Assembly (NCBI RefSeq): GCF_009937995.1 | Contig: NZ_AP021881.1 | Location: forward strand, 1,984,001-2,048,000 | Direction of reading: 5' to 3' | DNA: 64,000 nucleotides | Source: Sulfuriferula nivalis | GTDB lineage: Bacteria; Pseudomonadota; Gammaproteobacteria; Burkholderiales; Sulfuriferulaceae | Shown: one piece after another, positions 38,503-46,890 of the stretch | Layout of the letters: each line of letters starts with the position of its first letter | Numbering within the stretch: position 1 is the stretch's first letter | The notes under the pieces: generated by a model | What the model was told of the DNA's origin: nothing | The model's input: only the letters and a program-made list of their open reading frames with translations | Database searches by the model: none | Position numbers and translations under genes: made by a program

Positions 38503-40050
38503 TTAAATACCAGCCGAACGGCGCAGTGCCATGATTGCTGTTGATACATTATTGGATGCTTTTGCATAAGCAGTACCAGAATCCAGTGCCTTGGTTGCTT
38601 TTGCATAATCTTCAGCATTAATCATATAAGCGACTTTTCCGGCTTCTTTGTGGAATTGCGCGTGTGCTGATACTACCTTATCAAATTCAGGTAAGCGACC
38701 AAATTGTGATTTGCCTTCGCCATATAACCATTTGCCTAAGCCACAGCAATTGTCAGCTGATAAGGTGGCAGCATCTACTTCGGTTTTTTGCAGTATGGCA
38801 GTACGCAGTTTGTTTTTCCATTCCCCGTGTGCGGCAATTGCGGTATTAATATCGAATGGCGTCGATGCTGCAGGTAAGTGTTTATGCCCATGATTCTGAT
38901 GCAGCTGACCTGGGCGTGGGGTGATATTTTTAGGAGATGAACCCAGGCGACTATGTGATGAGGTGCTGGTTAATTGGAACTGGTTGACCAGTTCTTCCAA
39001 ATGCCCTGCCTGATCCTGCAAGGATTTAGCTGCCGCTGCTGCCTGCTCTACGAGAGCAGCATTCTGCTGGGTAGTTTCATCCATTTGCGTAATCGCATTG
39101 TTGACTTCTTCTATGCCCTGACTTTGTTCACGGCTGGCGGCGCTGATCTCACTCATGATGTCGGTAACGCGTTGTACGCTGTTGACGACTTCGTCCATGG
39201 TACTACCTGCCTGGGCGGCTTGTTTGTTACCTTGTTCAACTTTATCTACTGAGTCATCAATCAGGGCTTTGATTTCTTTTGCTGCTGCAGCACTACGTTG
39301 GGCAAGACTACGAACTTCAGTTGCAACCACGGCAAAGCCACGACCTTGTTCACCTGCACGCGCTGCTTCAACTGCGGCGTTGAGGGCGAGGATGTTGGTC
39401 TGGAAGGCGATGCCATCAATGACACCAATGATGTCGGCGATTTTGCGGGCAGATTGATTAATTTCACCCATGGTGTTGACTACGTCAGACACCACTGCAC
39501 CACCCTTACTGGCCACTTGGGATGCGGTTTCTGCCAGCTGGTTGGCTTGGCGTGCATTGTCTGCATTCTGCTTAACAGTGCTGGTCAGTTCTTCCATTGC
39601 TGAAGCGGTTTCTTCCAGTGAGCCTGCCTGCGCTTCTGTGCGGTTCGATAAGTCCAGGTTGCCTGCGGCGATTTCACTAGATGCTGACGAAATCGAAACA
39701 ACACCACTGCGGACATCAACTATTAGCGCCTGTAAATTGGTACGCATATCCCGTAAAGCATCAAATAAGCGACCTAATCCATCTTTACCATGAAAATCAA
39801 TAGCAACAGATAAATCACCTTTGGCAATCTGATTAGTCACTGCAATTGCTGCTCGCATAGGCGTAGTGATACTGCGCACAAATACGATACCAATAAGGAA
39901 TCCAAATATAGCACCTACTAATAGCAATACTATAGTTGCCGTCATTGCATATTCCCAACCAGAAAAGGCAAGTAATGCAATAACTATCATAAACAAATAC
40001 GCTAACCCAAAGGCTAGTGTTAAGCGTGTCCCAATTCCTATATTATTCAC
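38503..40050 (-). CDS. methyl-accepting chemotaxis protein with C-terminal CZB zinc-binding domain
   Basis: A 515-residue receptor. Two hydrophobic segments (about 8-30 and 33-56) are separated by only a few residues, so there is no periplasmic sensor. HAMP and the signalling hairpin (about 60-390) follow, and a C-terminal CZB domain (about 400-515) with candidate zinc ligands: His in AHGEWKNK (about 407), Cys in DNCCGLGKW (about 435) and His in [10 protein letters not shown] (about 463). CZB receptors sense zinc or oxidants such as hypochlorite in other bacteria. Sensing is thus expected in the cytoplasm. It has no CheR tether, and its signalling half is nearly identical to that of the receptor at 41434-43164. 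Confidence 0.94.
   Translation of the reverse strand: MNNIGIGTRLTLAFGLAYLFMIVIALLAFSGWEYAMTATIVLLLVGAIFGFLIGIVFVRSITTPMRAAIAVTNQIAKGDLSVAIDFHGKDGLGRLFDALRDMRTNLQALIVDVRSGVVSISSASSEIAAGNLDLSNRTEAQAGSLEETASAMEELTSTVKQNADNARQANQLAETASQVASKGGAVVSDVVNTMGEINQSARKIADIIGVIDGIAFQTNILALNAAVEAARAGEQGRGFAVVATEVRSLAQRSAAAAKEIKALIDDSVDKVEQGNKQAAQAGSTMDEVVNSVQRVTDIMSEISAASREQSQGIEEVNNAITQMDETTQQNAALVEQAAAAAKSLQDQAGHLEELVNQFQLTSTSSHSRLGSSPKNITPRPGQLHQNHGHKHLPAASTPFDINTAIAAHGEWKNKLRTAILQKTEVDAATLSADNCCGLGKWLYGEGKSQFGRLPEFDKVVSAHAQFHKEAGKVAYMINAEDYAKATKALDSGTAYAKASNNVSTAIMALRRSAGI
39005..39672 (-). repeat. 668-bp direct repeat, copy 1 (chemoreceptor signalling region)
   Basis: Aligns without gaps to 41633-42300, offset exactly 2628 bp. 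The proteins differ at only about three residues over some 220 (Gly/Ser, Gln/Asp, Asp/Asn), and long runs are identical even at silent positions. Confidence 0.9.
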
Positions 40051-40136
40051 GTCTCAATCCCCCACAACAAACTTCAATCACAATTAACAAAACTATCAAC
40101 ACTTCATAAGTTCAATCTAAAAATCATCACACTCAG

Positions 40137-41360
40137 CTAACAAATTCCTGTCATTTTTTCCAAATCAAACCCCCACTTTGCAACATCCTCAATATTTTCA
40201 ATACTATCCTGTGTATGGGACATATCAATCAACTCCATGGGAATACCGGCATTTGAACGCGTAGAAAAAAACACTTTGACTATCGGTTTTAATAAACTTT
40301 TTTTGGATTGATCTGCTACCACACCTAAACGACCTGACTTAAGCTTCAGCAGAGTACCCACTGGGTAAATACCAATTGTGCGCACGAAAGCCTGAAATAT
40401 AGTTTCATCAAAATGACCCTTTTGCCACTCAGCCATTTTGCGAATTGCATCAGCTGGAGCCCAACCCGCTTTATAGCAACGATCCGAAGTTATCGCATCA
40501 TATACATCGCACACAGCGCCCATTCGCGCTGCTAGTGATAAGGCATCACCAGACAATTTATCTGGATAACCTGCCCCATCCACACGCTCATGATGATGAC
40601 GACATACATCACGAGCAACCTCATCTGCTGCAGGGCATTGCTGCAAGATTTCCCAACCACGTAATGGATGAGACTTAACCAGCTCAAACTTAGATTCAGA
40701 CAATTTACCTGGCTTATTCAGCACTACGTCTGGTATGGCAACTTTACCAACATCGTGCAACAAGCCAGCCATGCCCAATGACTTTAATTCATTACCCTCT
40801 ATTCCCAGATTTTTACCGAGCGCTATCATTAGCGCACAGACAGCAACTGAATGAAGATAGGTGTAATCGTCTTTAGTTTTGAGCCTGACTAAACTTAATA
40901 ACGCAGTATTGTTACGTGCAACGGACTGATTTATTTCGTCTACTAAATTTTCCATCTCATCCATGGGTAACGCCTTACCCATACGCACTTCTGCAAACAT
41001 TGCAACAATAGCTTGCTTACCTTGTTCTTTTATTTTTCTGGCTCTATCTAATTCTTGATCTAACGTTAACTTTGCTACCACAACCTGCTCAGATTTAGTT
41101 TGTGCTGCCAGCAATACTTCTTCAGTCTGTTTGGCAACATCCGAATCAGAAACCGCACTTGCAATATGCAATGGCACATCCAAACCTTTTGCCGTGTCTA
41201 TCCATACCTCCTGAATATTGCTTTGTTTCAATGAAACCAAATCATTTTGATCTTCAAGTTTAAACGACTTTTTCCAAAAAGGATGATCCATCCAGCTACC
41301 ACAGAGCTCATCTACATACATCCCCAGAATGAGATCTCGCACACCAATTCTTTTACGCAT
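40137..41360 (-). CDS. HD-GYP domain c-di-GMP phosphodiesterase within chemotaxis block
   Basis: A 407-residue cytoplasmic protein. The N-terminal part (RIGVRDLILGMYVDEL, about 1-120) resembles the DUF3391 domain that often precedes HD-GYP. A charged helical linker follows. The HD-GYP domain (about 150-340) has GLLHDVGKVAIP and HHHERVDGAGYP intact, so c-di-GMP hydrolysis is likely. It sits between two receptor genes that share a long DNA repeat. Its location suggests control of motility through c-di-GMP levels near the chemotaxis machinery, which is an inference from context. Confidence 0.93.
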   Translation of the reverse strand: MRKRIGVRDLILGMYVDELCGSWMDHPFWKKSFKLEDQNDLVSLKQSNIQEVWIDTAKGLDVPLHIASAVSDSDVAKQTEEVLLAAQTKSEQVVVAKLTLDQELDRARKIKEQGKQAIVAMFAEVRMGKALPMDEMENLVDEINQSVARNNTALLSLVRLKTKDDYTYLHSVAVCALMIALGKNLGIEGNELKSLGMAGLLHDVGKVAIPDVVLNKPGKLSESKFELVKSHPLRGWEILQQCPAADEVARDVCRHHHERVDGAGYPDKLSGDALSLAARMGAVCDVYDAITSDRCYKAGWAPADAIRKMAEWQKGHFDETIFQAFVRTIGIYPVGTLLKLKSGRLGVVADQSKKSLLKPIVKVFFSTRSNAGIPMELIDMSHTQDSIENIEDVAKWGFDLEKMTGIC

Positions 41361-41433
41361 AATTAATCTCCCATAAACATTACAGATTAGAAATCACTAT
41401 GCAATATCACGTCATCTAGTCATCCAATAAAAC

Positions 41434-43164
41434 TTAAAACTCTTCCCAGCCTTCATTGCTGGTTGATTTAGCAACTATCTTCTTACTCACACTCGCTGAT
41501 GGCTTATTAGCAAGTTTAGTTTGACGTGCTGGAACATGACTATTCTGTACAGTTTTCATAGGTGCACGTTTCGAATTTAAACGACGACCACTGTCTTCAA
41601 GCTGAAACTGATTCACTAAGCCTTCCAGATTACCTGCCTGATCCTGCAAAGATTTGGCAGCTGCTGCTGCCTGCTCGACCAATGCAGCATTTTGCTGGGT
41701 GGTTTCGTCCATTTGCGTAATCGCATTGTTGACTTCTTCTATGCCCTGGCTCTGTTCACGGCTGGCGGCACTGATCTCACTCATGATGTCGGTAACGCGC
41801 TGAACGCTGTTTACAACTTCGTTCATGGTGCTGCCAGCCTGGGCTGCTTGTTTGTTACCTTGTTCAACTTTATCTACTGAGTCATCTATCAGCGCTTTGA
41901 TTTCTTTTGCCGCTGCAGCACTGCGTTGGGCAAGACTACGAACTTCGGTTGCAACAACGGCAAAGCCACGGCCTTGTTCACCTGCACGCGCTGCTTCAAC
42001 TGCAGCATTCAGTGCGAGAATGTTGGTCTGGAAGGCGATGCCATCAATTACACCAATAATGTCAGCTATCTTGCGTGCCGAGTCATTGATTTCGCTCATG
42101 GTATTAACCACATCAGATACCACTGCACCACCCTTACTGGCCACTTGGGATGCGGTTTCTGCCAGTTGATTGGCCTGACGTGCATTGTCTGCATTCTGTT
42201 TAACCGTGCTGGTCAGTTCTTCCATCGCTGATGCGGTTTCTTCCAGTGAACCTGCCTGCGCTTCTGTGCGGTTCGACAGGTCCAGGTTGCCTGCAGCGAT
42301 TTGTGCCGAGGCTGAAGCGATAGATTCAGTACCAACGCGAACTTCGCCAACAATAGTAGAAAGATTGCTGTTCATATCATTAAGCGCAACCAGCAATTCA
42401 CCTATTTCGTCATGACGCTTCACTGCGACATCCCTGTCCATACGCAAATCACCCGCAGCAACACGCTGCGCAACTTCAATAGCATGACGCAATGGAACAG
42501 AGATACTACGGATTATCTTCCAGCCAATAATCACTGCCAAACTTACTGAAAGAATAATAATGCCCCATAAAATGTAACTCATTTCAGCAACATCACTATT
42601 TGTCTTCGATGTGCTATCCAAAGCACGTTTTTGCAAATAATCTGTTATTGCCTTAGAATCATCCTGACCCTTGTTATACAAGGGATTAACTTCGTTTAAC
42701 AACGTTGTTTCTGCAGCCGCCCATTGGTTCGACTGTATAGATGCCACAACCTGATTAACACCATCCTCAGCAAAACCATGAGTATCACTTACCCAAGTAT
42801 CCATGAGTCGCTTTTCTTCAGGATCGGTAATTGAGGCTTGATAATTTTTTAAGATTTCGGTCAAACGTTTTTGTGCCACGCTAATTGCATCTAAATGCTT
42901 AGAGACTGGATGATCATGCAATTTACTTGTAGCCAACTCAGGATTATGTTGCAATGCCAATAACAATAGACTACGTTGTTCTTCCATACGGTATTTAATA
43001 CGCACGGCATCAGCTTCATTTGCCTTATCGCTCAAGCTATGTTGCAACACAGCCACTCCACTACTTGCGCTATACATCCCTAGCCCGCCAACCAAAATCA
43101 GCAGCAATGTAAATGCTGAAAAAGCGATAATTAAGCGTGCCTTAATTGTAATTTCGTTAAACAT
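41434..43164 (-). CDS. methyl-accepting chemotaxis protein with four-helix-type periplasmic domain
   Basis: A 576-residue receptor. TM1 is at about residues 10-32, a periplasmic helical domain of the 4HB_MCP type at about 33-190, TM2 at about 191-213, then HAMP and the signalling hairpin. The last residues, EGWEEF, form a CheR/CheB tether of the xWxxF type. The ligand is unknown; the periplasmic part shows no specific motif I recognise. It lies 45 bp after cheW and shares 668 bp with the CZB receptor. Confidence 0.95.
   Translation of the reverse strand: MFNEITIKARLIIAFSAFTLLLILVGGLGMYSASSGVAVLQHSLSDKANEADAVRIKYRMEEQRSLLLLALQHNPELATSKLHDHPVSKHLDAISVAQKRLTEILKNYQASITDPEEKRLMDTWVSDTHGFAEDGVNQVVASIQSNQWAAAETTLLNEVNPLYNKGQDDSKAITDYLQKRALDSTSKTNSDVAEMSYILWGIIILSVSLAVIIGWKIIRSISVPLRHAIEVAQRVAAGDLRMDRDVAVKRHDEIGELLVALNDMNSNLSTIVGEVRVGTESIASASAQIAAGNLDLSNRTEAQAGSLEETASAMEELTSTVKQNADNARQANQLAETASQVASKGGAVVSDVVNTMSEINDSARKIADIIGVIDGIAFQTNILALNAAVEAARAGEQGRGFAVVATEVRSLAQRSAAAAKEIKALIDDSVDKVEQGNKQAAQAGSTMNEVVNSVQRVTDIMSEISAASREQSQGIEEVNNAITQMDETTQQNAALVEQAAAAAKSLQDQAGNLEGLVNQFQLEDSGRRLNSKRAPMKTVQNSHVPARQTKLANKPSASVSKKIVAKSTSNEGWEEF
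41633..42300 (-). repeat. 668-bp direct repeat, copy 2 (chemoreceptor signalling region)
   Basis: The second copy of the repeat at 39005-39672, in the same orientation. The interval between copies contains the whole HD-GYP gene (40137-41360). Confidence 0.9.
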
Positions 43165-43209
43165 TTATTACTCCTAGAAATGAAATTTATATTTTTATTT
43201 GTGCGACGA

Positions 43210-43689
43210 TCAATCCACCAGTCCCATTTCATCGCTGGCCATCAGTTTTTCGATATCAATGAGGATGAGCATACGTTCATCCAACGCCCCCAGACCAATC
43301 AGATACTCTTCATCCAGAGAACTGGTCATGGCCGGTGCGGGGCGAATCTGATCCGGTGCCAAGGTAGTAACGTCAGATACGCTATCAACCACCATCCCTA
43401 CAATACGACCATGGAAGTTGAGTATCACCACCACCGTAGTGTCTTCATAGCTGGCATCACCTAACCCAAACTTCAGGCGCATATCCACAATAGGAATGAT
43501 TAAGCCACGCAGGTTAATTACGCCCTTGATAAAGTTGGGTACATTGGCAATACGAGTTGGCGGTTCATAGCCACGCAGTTCTTGTACCTTGAGGATGTCG
43601 ATGCCATATTCTTCATCACCCAGGGTAAAAGCGAGGAATTCCTGTGTCACAACGGCTGTCTTGTCTATTTCCAGTGTGTTTTCTTGCAT
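43210..43689 (-). CDS. cheW: chemotaxis coupling protein CheW
   Basis: A 159-residue protein. [43 protein letters not shown] and [16 protein letters not shown] are the CheW signature segments. It bridges receptors to CheA. It follows cheA by 11 bp and precedes a receptor gene. Confidence 0.97.
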   Translation of the reverse strand: MQENTLEIDKTAVVTQEFLAFTLGDEEYGIDILKVQELRGYEPPTRIANVPNFIKGVINLRGLIIPIVDMRLKFGLGDASYEDTTVVVILNFHGRIVGMVVDSVSDVTTLAPDQIRPAPAMTSSLDEEYLIGLGALDERMLILIDIEKLMASDEMGLVD

Positions 43690-43700
43690 GCTGTCTTCCC

Positions 43701-45734
43701 TTAACCTAATGAACGCATTAATGCGCCCACATCCAAAATCAACGATACGCCACCGTCGCCCAAGATGGTGGCACCTGAAATACCAGGCACTTTGCGGAAG
43801 TTGGATTCCAGATTCTTAACCACGACTTGCTGTTGCCCGACCAGACCGTCTACCAGCAGCGCAGCCTTCTTGCCGTCAACTAGCAGGATGACGACGATGC
43901 CGTCTTCTGGTGAGTTGCAATGGGTATCAATGGAGAACTGTTCGTGCAGGTAGATCAGTGGCAGGTATTCTTCACGTACCTTGATCAGTCGTCCCTGTCC
44001 TGCAACTTCTTTCAATGCCACTGTTTCAGGCTGCAAGGATTCAATGACGTAGGCCAGTGGCACGATGTAGACTTCTTCACCAACCTTGACGGACATGCCG
44101 TCAAGAATGGCGAGGGTGAGTGGCAGGGAGATGCGCATGGTGGAGCCATTGCCACGCGTAGAACGGATGTCTACTGTGCCGCCCATGGCGGCGATGTTGC
44201 GTTTGACAACGTCCATGCCCACTCCGCGTCCGGAGACGTCGGTAACCACTTCGGCGGTGGAGAAGCCCGGGGCGAAGATGAGTTGCCAGACTTCGTCGTC
44301 AGGCATGTTGTCAGAAACGGGAATGCCTTGTTGTTCTGCTTTTTTCAGGATACGTTCACGGTTCAGCCCTGCGCCGTCATCACGAACTTCGATGACGATG
44401 TTGCCGCCTTGATGCGATGCAGCCAGAGTCAGTTTACCGGTTTCCGATTTGCCTGCTTCACGACGCACTTCCGGGGTTTCAATACCATGATCGACACTGT
44501 TACGTACGAGGTGGTTGAGCGGGTCGACGATGCGTTCTATGAGGCCTTTGTCGAGTTCGGTAGCTGCGCCCTGAGTGATGAAGTCTATCTTCTTACCCAG
44601 CTTGGCAGCCAGGTCACGCACCATGCGCGGGAAGCGGGAGAAGACGTAGTCCATCGGCATCATGCGGATGGACATGACGGATTCCTGCAGATCACGGGTG
44701 TTGCGGGCAAGCTGGTTAACGCTGTTGAGCAGGTTCTCATAAACCATGGGGTCAAGTACAGCGATGCGCTGGTCTATCATGGCCTGGGTGATAACGAGTT
44801 CGCCAACGAGGTTGATGAGCTGGTCGACTTTTTCTATGCTGACACGGATGGAGCTGGATTCGGCATTGCTGTTGGTGGCAGCTTTGTCTGACTCTCGACG
44901 CTGAGGGATAGGTGCAGCGTCTGCTGCGTGAGCAGCAACGGGCGTTGCAGCTTCTATCATGGGCTCGATTTCAACTTTGATTTCATCATCACCATCTGCG
45001 CTAGCGGGTGTTTCGTCAACAACCGCTGCGGCTGCAGGAGCTGCGCTGGCTTCGGTGATTTTGAGGGTGTCGATGTCGACCACGAATGAACAGACGGCGA
45101 AGATGTCGTCGGCACTGTTTTCGGTGACGAGGGTGAACTGGCTGCCACCATCACCGAGTGTGGCGTGTGTGACTTCACCCATGAGCGCAAGCTCGGTGGT
45201 GAGGGTGTCGATGTCGCGCTGCGAGGTGGCGGGCAGGTTGACGTGGTATCGGTGCATGCCTTCGGCCAGTGGTAGCTCTAATGTCAGATCAACAACAGGC
45301 GCTGCAACCGGTGCAGCCACAGCCGGCGCACTGGCAACGGCATTGCCGAGCTCGGACAGGCGGTTGAGGCGGTCGCTGACAGTTTTGACCTGGTCATGAT
45401 CAATAGCCGCGCCGTGGCGGTGGCCTTCTATGAGCATGGTAAGTACGTCTTTAGCCGCCAGAAACGCGTCTACGTGTTCGGCAGTCAGGGTGATTTCGTT
45501 TTTGCGGATACGATCAAGCAAGGATTCCAGCACGTGAGTCATTTCTGTCATGTCGGTAAAACCGAATGTCGATGCGCCACCTTTGATCGAGTGCGCCGTG
45601 CGAAATACTGCGTTGAGGTCTTCTGTGTCCGGTGCGGATACGTCTATGTTGAGTAATAAGCGTTCTTTTTCTGCTAACAGCTCTGCTGCTTCATCAAAAA
45701 ATACTTCATAGAATTGACTCATGTCTACTGTCAT
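43701..45734 (-). CDS. cheA: chemotaxis histidine kinase CheA
   Basis: A 677-residue kinase. P1 has the phospho-His at residue 48 in [14 protein letters not shown]. An Ala/Pro-rich middle (about 130-290) contains a P2-like part. P3 dimerisation includes [19 protein letters not shown]4 ATP-binding has [21 protein letters not shown] and GRGVGMDVV, and P5 the CheW-like end. All catalytic blocks are intact. The middle of the gene has clearly higher G+C (up to about 67% in 60-bp stretches) than neighbours at about 45%, with C- or G-ending codons. It is the first gene of the chemotaxis block, downstream of a strong hairpin and a possible promoter. Confidence 0.97.
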   Translation of the reverse strand: MTVDMSQFYEVFFDEAAELLAEKERLLLNIDVSAPDTEDLNAVFRTAHSIKGGASTFGFTDMTEMTHVLESLLDRIRKNEITLTAEHVDAFLAAKDVLTMLIEGHRHGAAIDHDQVKTVSDRLNRLSELGNAVASAPAVAAPVAAPVVDLTLELPLAEGMHRYHVNLPATSQRDIDTLTTELALMGEVTHATLGDGGSQFTLVTENSADDIFAVCSFVVDIDTLKITEASAAPAAAAVVDETPASADGDDEIKVEIEPMIEAATPVAAHAADAAPIPQRRESDKAATNSNAESSSIRVSIEKVDQLINLVGELVITQAMIDQRIAVLDPMVYENLLNSVNQLARNTRDLQESVMSIRMMPMDYVFSRFPRMVRDLAAKLGKKIDFITQGAATELDKGLIERIVDPLNHLVRNSVDHGIETPEVRREAGKSETGKLTLAASHQGGNIVIEVRDDGAGLNRERILKKAEQQGIPVSDNMPDDEVWQLIFAPGFSTAEVVTDVSGRGVGMDVVKRNIAAMGGTVDIRSTRGNGSTMRISLPLTLAILDGMSVKVGEEVYIVPLAYVIESLQPETVALKEVAGQGRLIKVREEYLPLIYLHEQFSIDTHCNSPEDGIVVILLVDGKKAALLVDGLVGQQQVVVKNLESNFRKVPGISGATILGDGGVSLILDVGALMRSLG

Positions 45735-45790
45735 TATTTCCCCCTTCTGGCGTTCCTTAACACAGCTTTCCTACGCTGCTTTGAAAAGCT

Positions 45791-45817
45791 AGTATAGCCT
45801 TATATTTAGAGACTTTG
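45791..45817 (-). promoter_or_regulatory. weak sigma-28-like or sigma-70-like promoter candidate for cheA
   Basis: On the minus strand CAAAGTCT, 11 bp, GCTATACT. The first half matches TAAAGTTT at six of eight positions and the spacing is the sigma-28 spacing, but the -10 half is poor for sigma-28 (GCCGATAA). TATACT within it is instead a fair sigma-70 -10 box. It lies about 57 bp before the cheA ATG, in the only gap wide enough for a block promoter. Confidence 0.35.
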
Positions 45818-45877
45818 GAGGAATTTTTTATAGCGAGGAATGTGCGAATATTTGCATATTCTGATGTTTCATAAACA

Positions 45878-45923
45878 TTCGAACTATATGGATGCGCAAA
45901 GCTGCGCATCCATATAGTTCGAA
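45878..45923 (-). terminator. 46-nt perfect hairpin downstream of flgL
   Basis: A 21-bp perfect inverted repeat (45878-45898 with 45903-45923) around a 4-nt loop, starting 15 bp after the flgL stop on the minus strand. The outer part of the arm is mixed A/T and the inner part (GGATGCGCA) is G/C-rich. No strong T run follows. Its position between the end of flgKL and the cheA promoter region suggests a terminator or a 3'-end stabiliser. It is longer and more perfect than most intrinsic terminators. Confidence 0.7.
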
Positions 45924-45938
45924 CAAAATGCAGAACGT

Positions 45939-46874
45939 TTAATTAATGTAATTAAACAAAGATAAGCTAGCGATTTTTACAAAAGATTGTTGAGCAGCTT
46001 GCAAAGTGGTTTGCTGCTGAGTCAAGCTCGTCACCGCTTTCGCGTAATCTAAATCTTGCAAATTAGATAAAGTTTGGCTGTACTGCACATCCCTATCAGA
46101 ACCAGAAGTATCCAACGAAGACAATTCGTTAATTTTCGAGCCGGTTGATGCACGCGCCGTCAACACATTATCCAACGTTGCAGCTATATTGGTATTTGCA
46201 GTTTGTATACCCACAGTTAAGTCACTAACCGTATTAGGTGGCGTAATAGTCGTTACTGCACTGGGGTTGTCCAATAAATTTGCAAAATTGTTCAATGTTT
46301 TAAAAATATCTTGTGCATTGGTCTGAAAAATCGCCTGACCTGATTCACTAACACCAATTTGTGTTGAGTTGTCGACTTGTAATTGACGTTGCCCCTGGTC
46401 ACCCACATAAGTGACAGTGCCAGGAGGTTGCTCAACAAAAGGCGCAGTAGTCGTATGGTAACCAGAAAATAAATAATGACCACTACCATCAGTTGCATTC
46501 GCCATTCCGACCAAATTAGTAAGCTGTGCACGTATATTCGTCGCCATAGCCGCGCGATTAGCATCGCTCATGTTAGGATCACCAGCACTCAACACCGTTG
46601 TCTTTAGGCTTTGCAGCATATCCGTAACACTAGATAGCGCTCCATCAACACTGGTCAGCGAGTCTTTAGCGTATTGTCGATTCACTGCAAATTGCGCATT
46701 AACCGCTTGTGACTGAGTCACCGTTAGCGCCTGTGCCGCCGCAATGGCATTATCAGAAGGTTTCAAAAAGCTCTTACCCGTTGCTATTTGCTGTTGTGTC
46801 GCATTCACAGCACTTTGCAAATTACTGATTTGAGTACCACTTAACTCATAAAGAATACTAGTACTTATACGCAT
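45939..46874 (-). CDS. flgL: flagellar hook-filament junction protein FlgL (HAP3)
   Basis: A 311-residue flagellin-like protein. The N-terminus MRISTSILYELSG and QQQIATGKSFLKPSDN (about residues 28-43) and the C-terminal helix ending in KIASLSLFNYI match FlgL. It connects the hook to the filament with FlgK. 16 bp after flgK and the last gene of the flg operon, followed by the long hairpin. Confidence 0.96.
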   Translation of the reverse strand: MRISTSILYELSGTQISNLQSAVNATQQQIATGKSFLKPSDNAIAAAQALTVTQSQAVNAQFAVNRQYAKDSLTSVDGALSSVTDMLQSLKTTVLSAGDPNMSDANRAAMATNIRAQLTNLVGMANATDGSGHYLFSGYHTTTAPFVEQPPGTVTYVGDQGQRQLQVDNSTQIGVSESGQAIFQTNAQDIFKTLNNFANLLDNPSAVTTITPPNTVSDLTVGIQTANTNIAATLDNVLTARASTGSKINELSSLDTSGSDRDVQYSQTLSNLQDLDYAKAVTSLTQQQTTLQAAQQSFVKIASLSLFNYIN

Positions 46875-46890
46875 GACACACCCCCTAAAT

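Noticed and set aside
43920-44891. 323-residue open frame on the plus strand opposite cheA
   Set aside because: It lies wholly within cheA, has no recognisable domain, and is explained by the high-GC codon pattern of cheA on the other strand.
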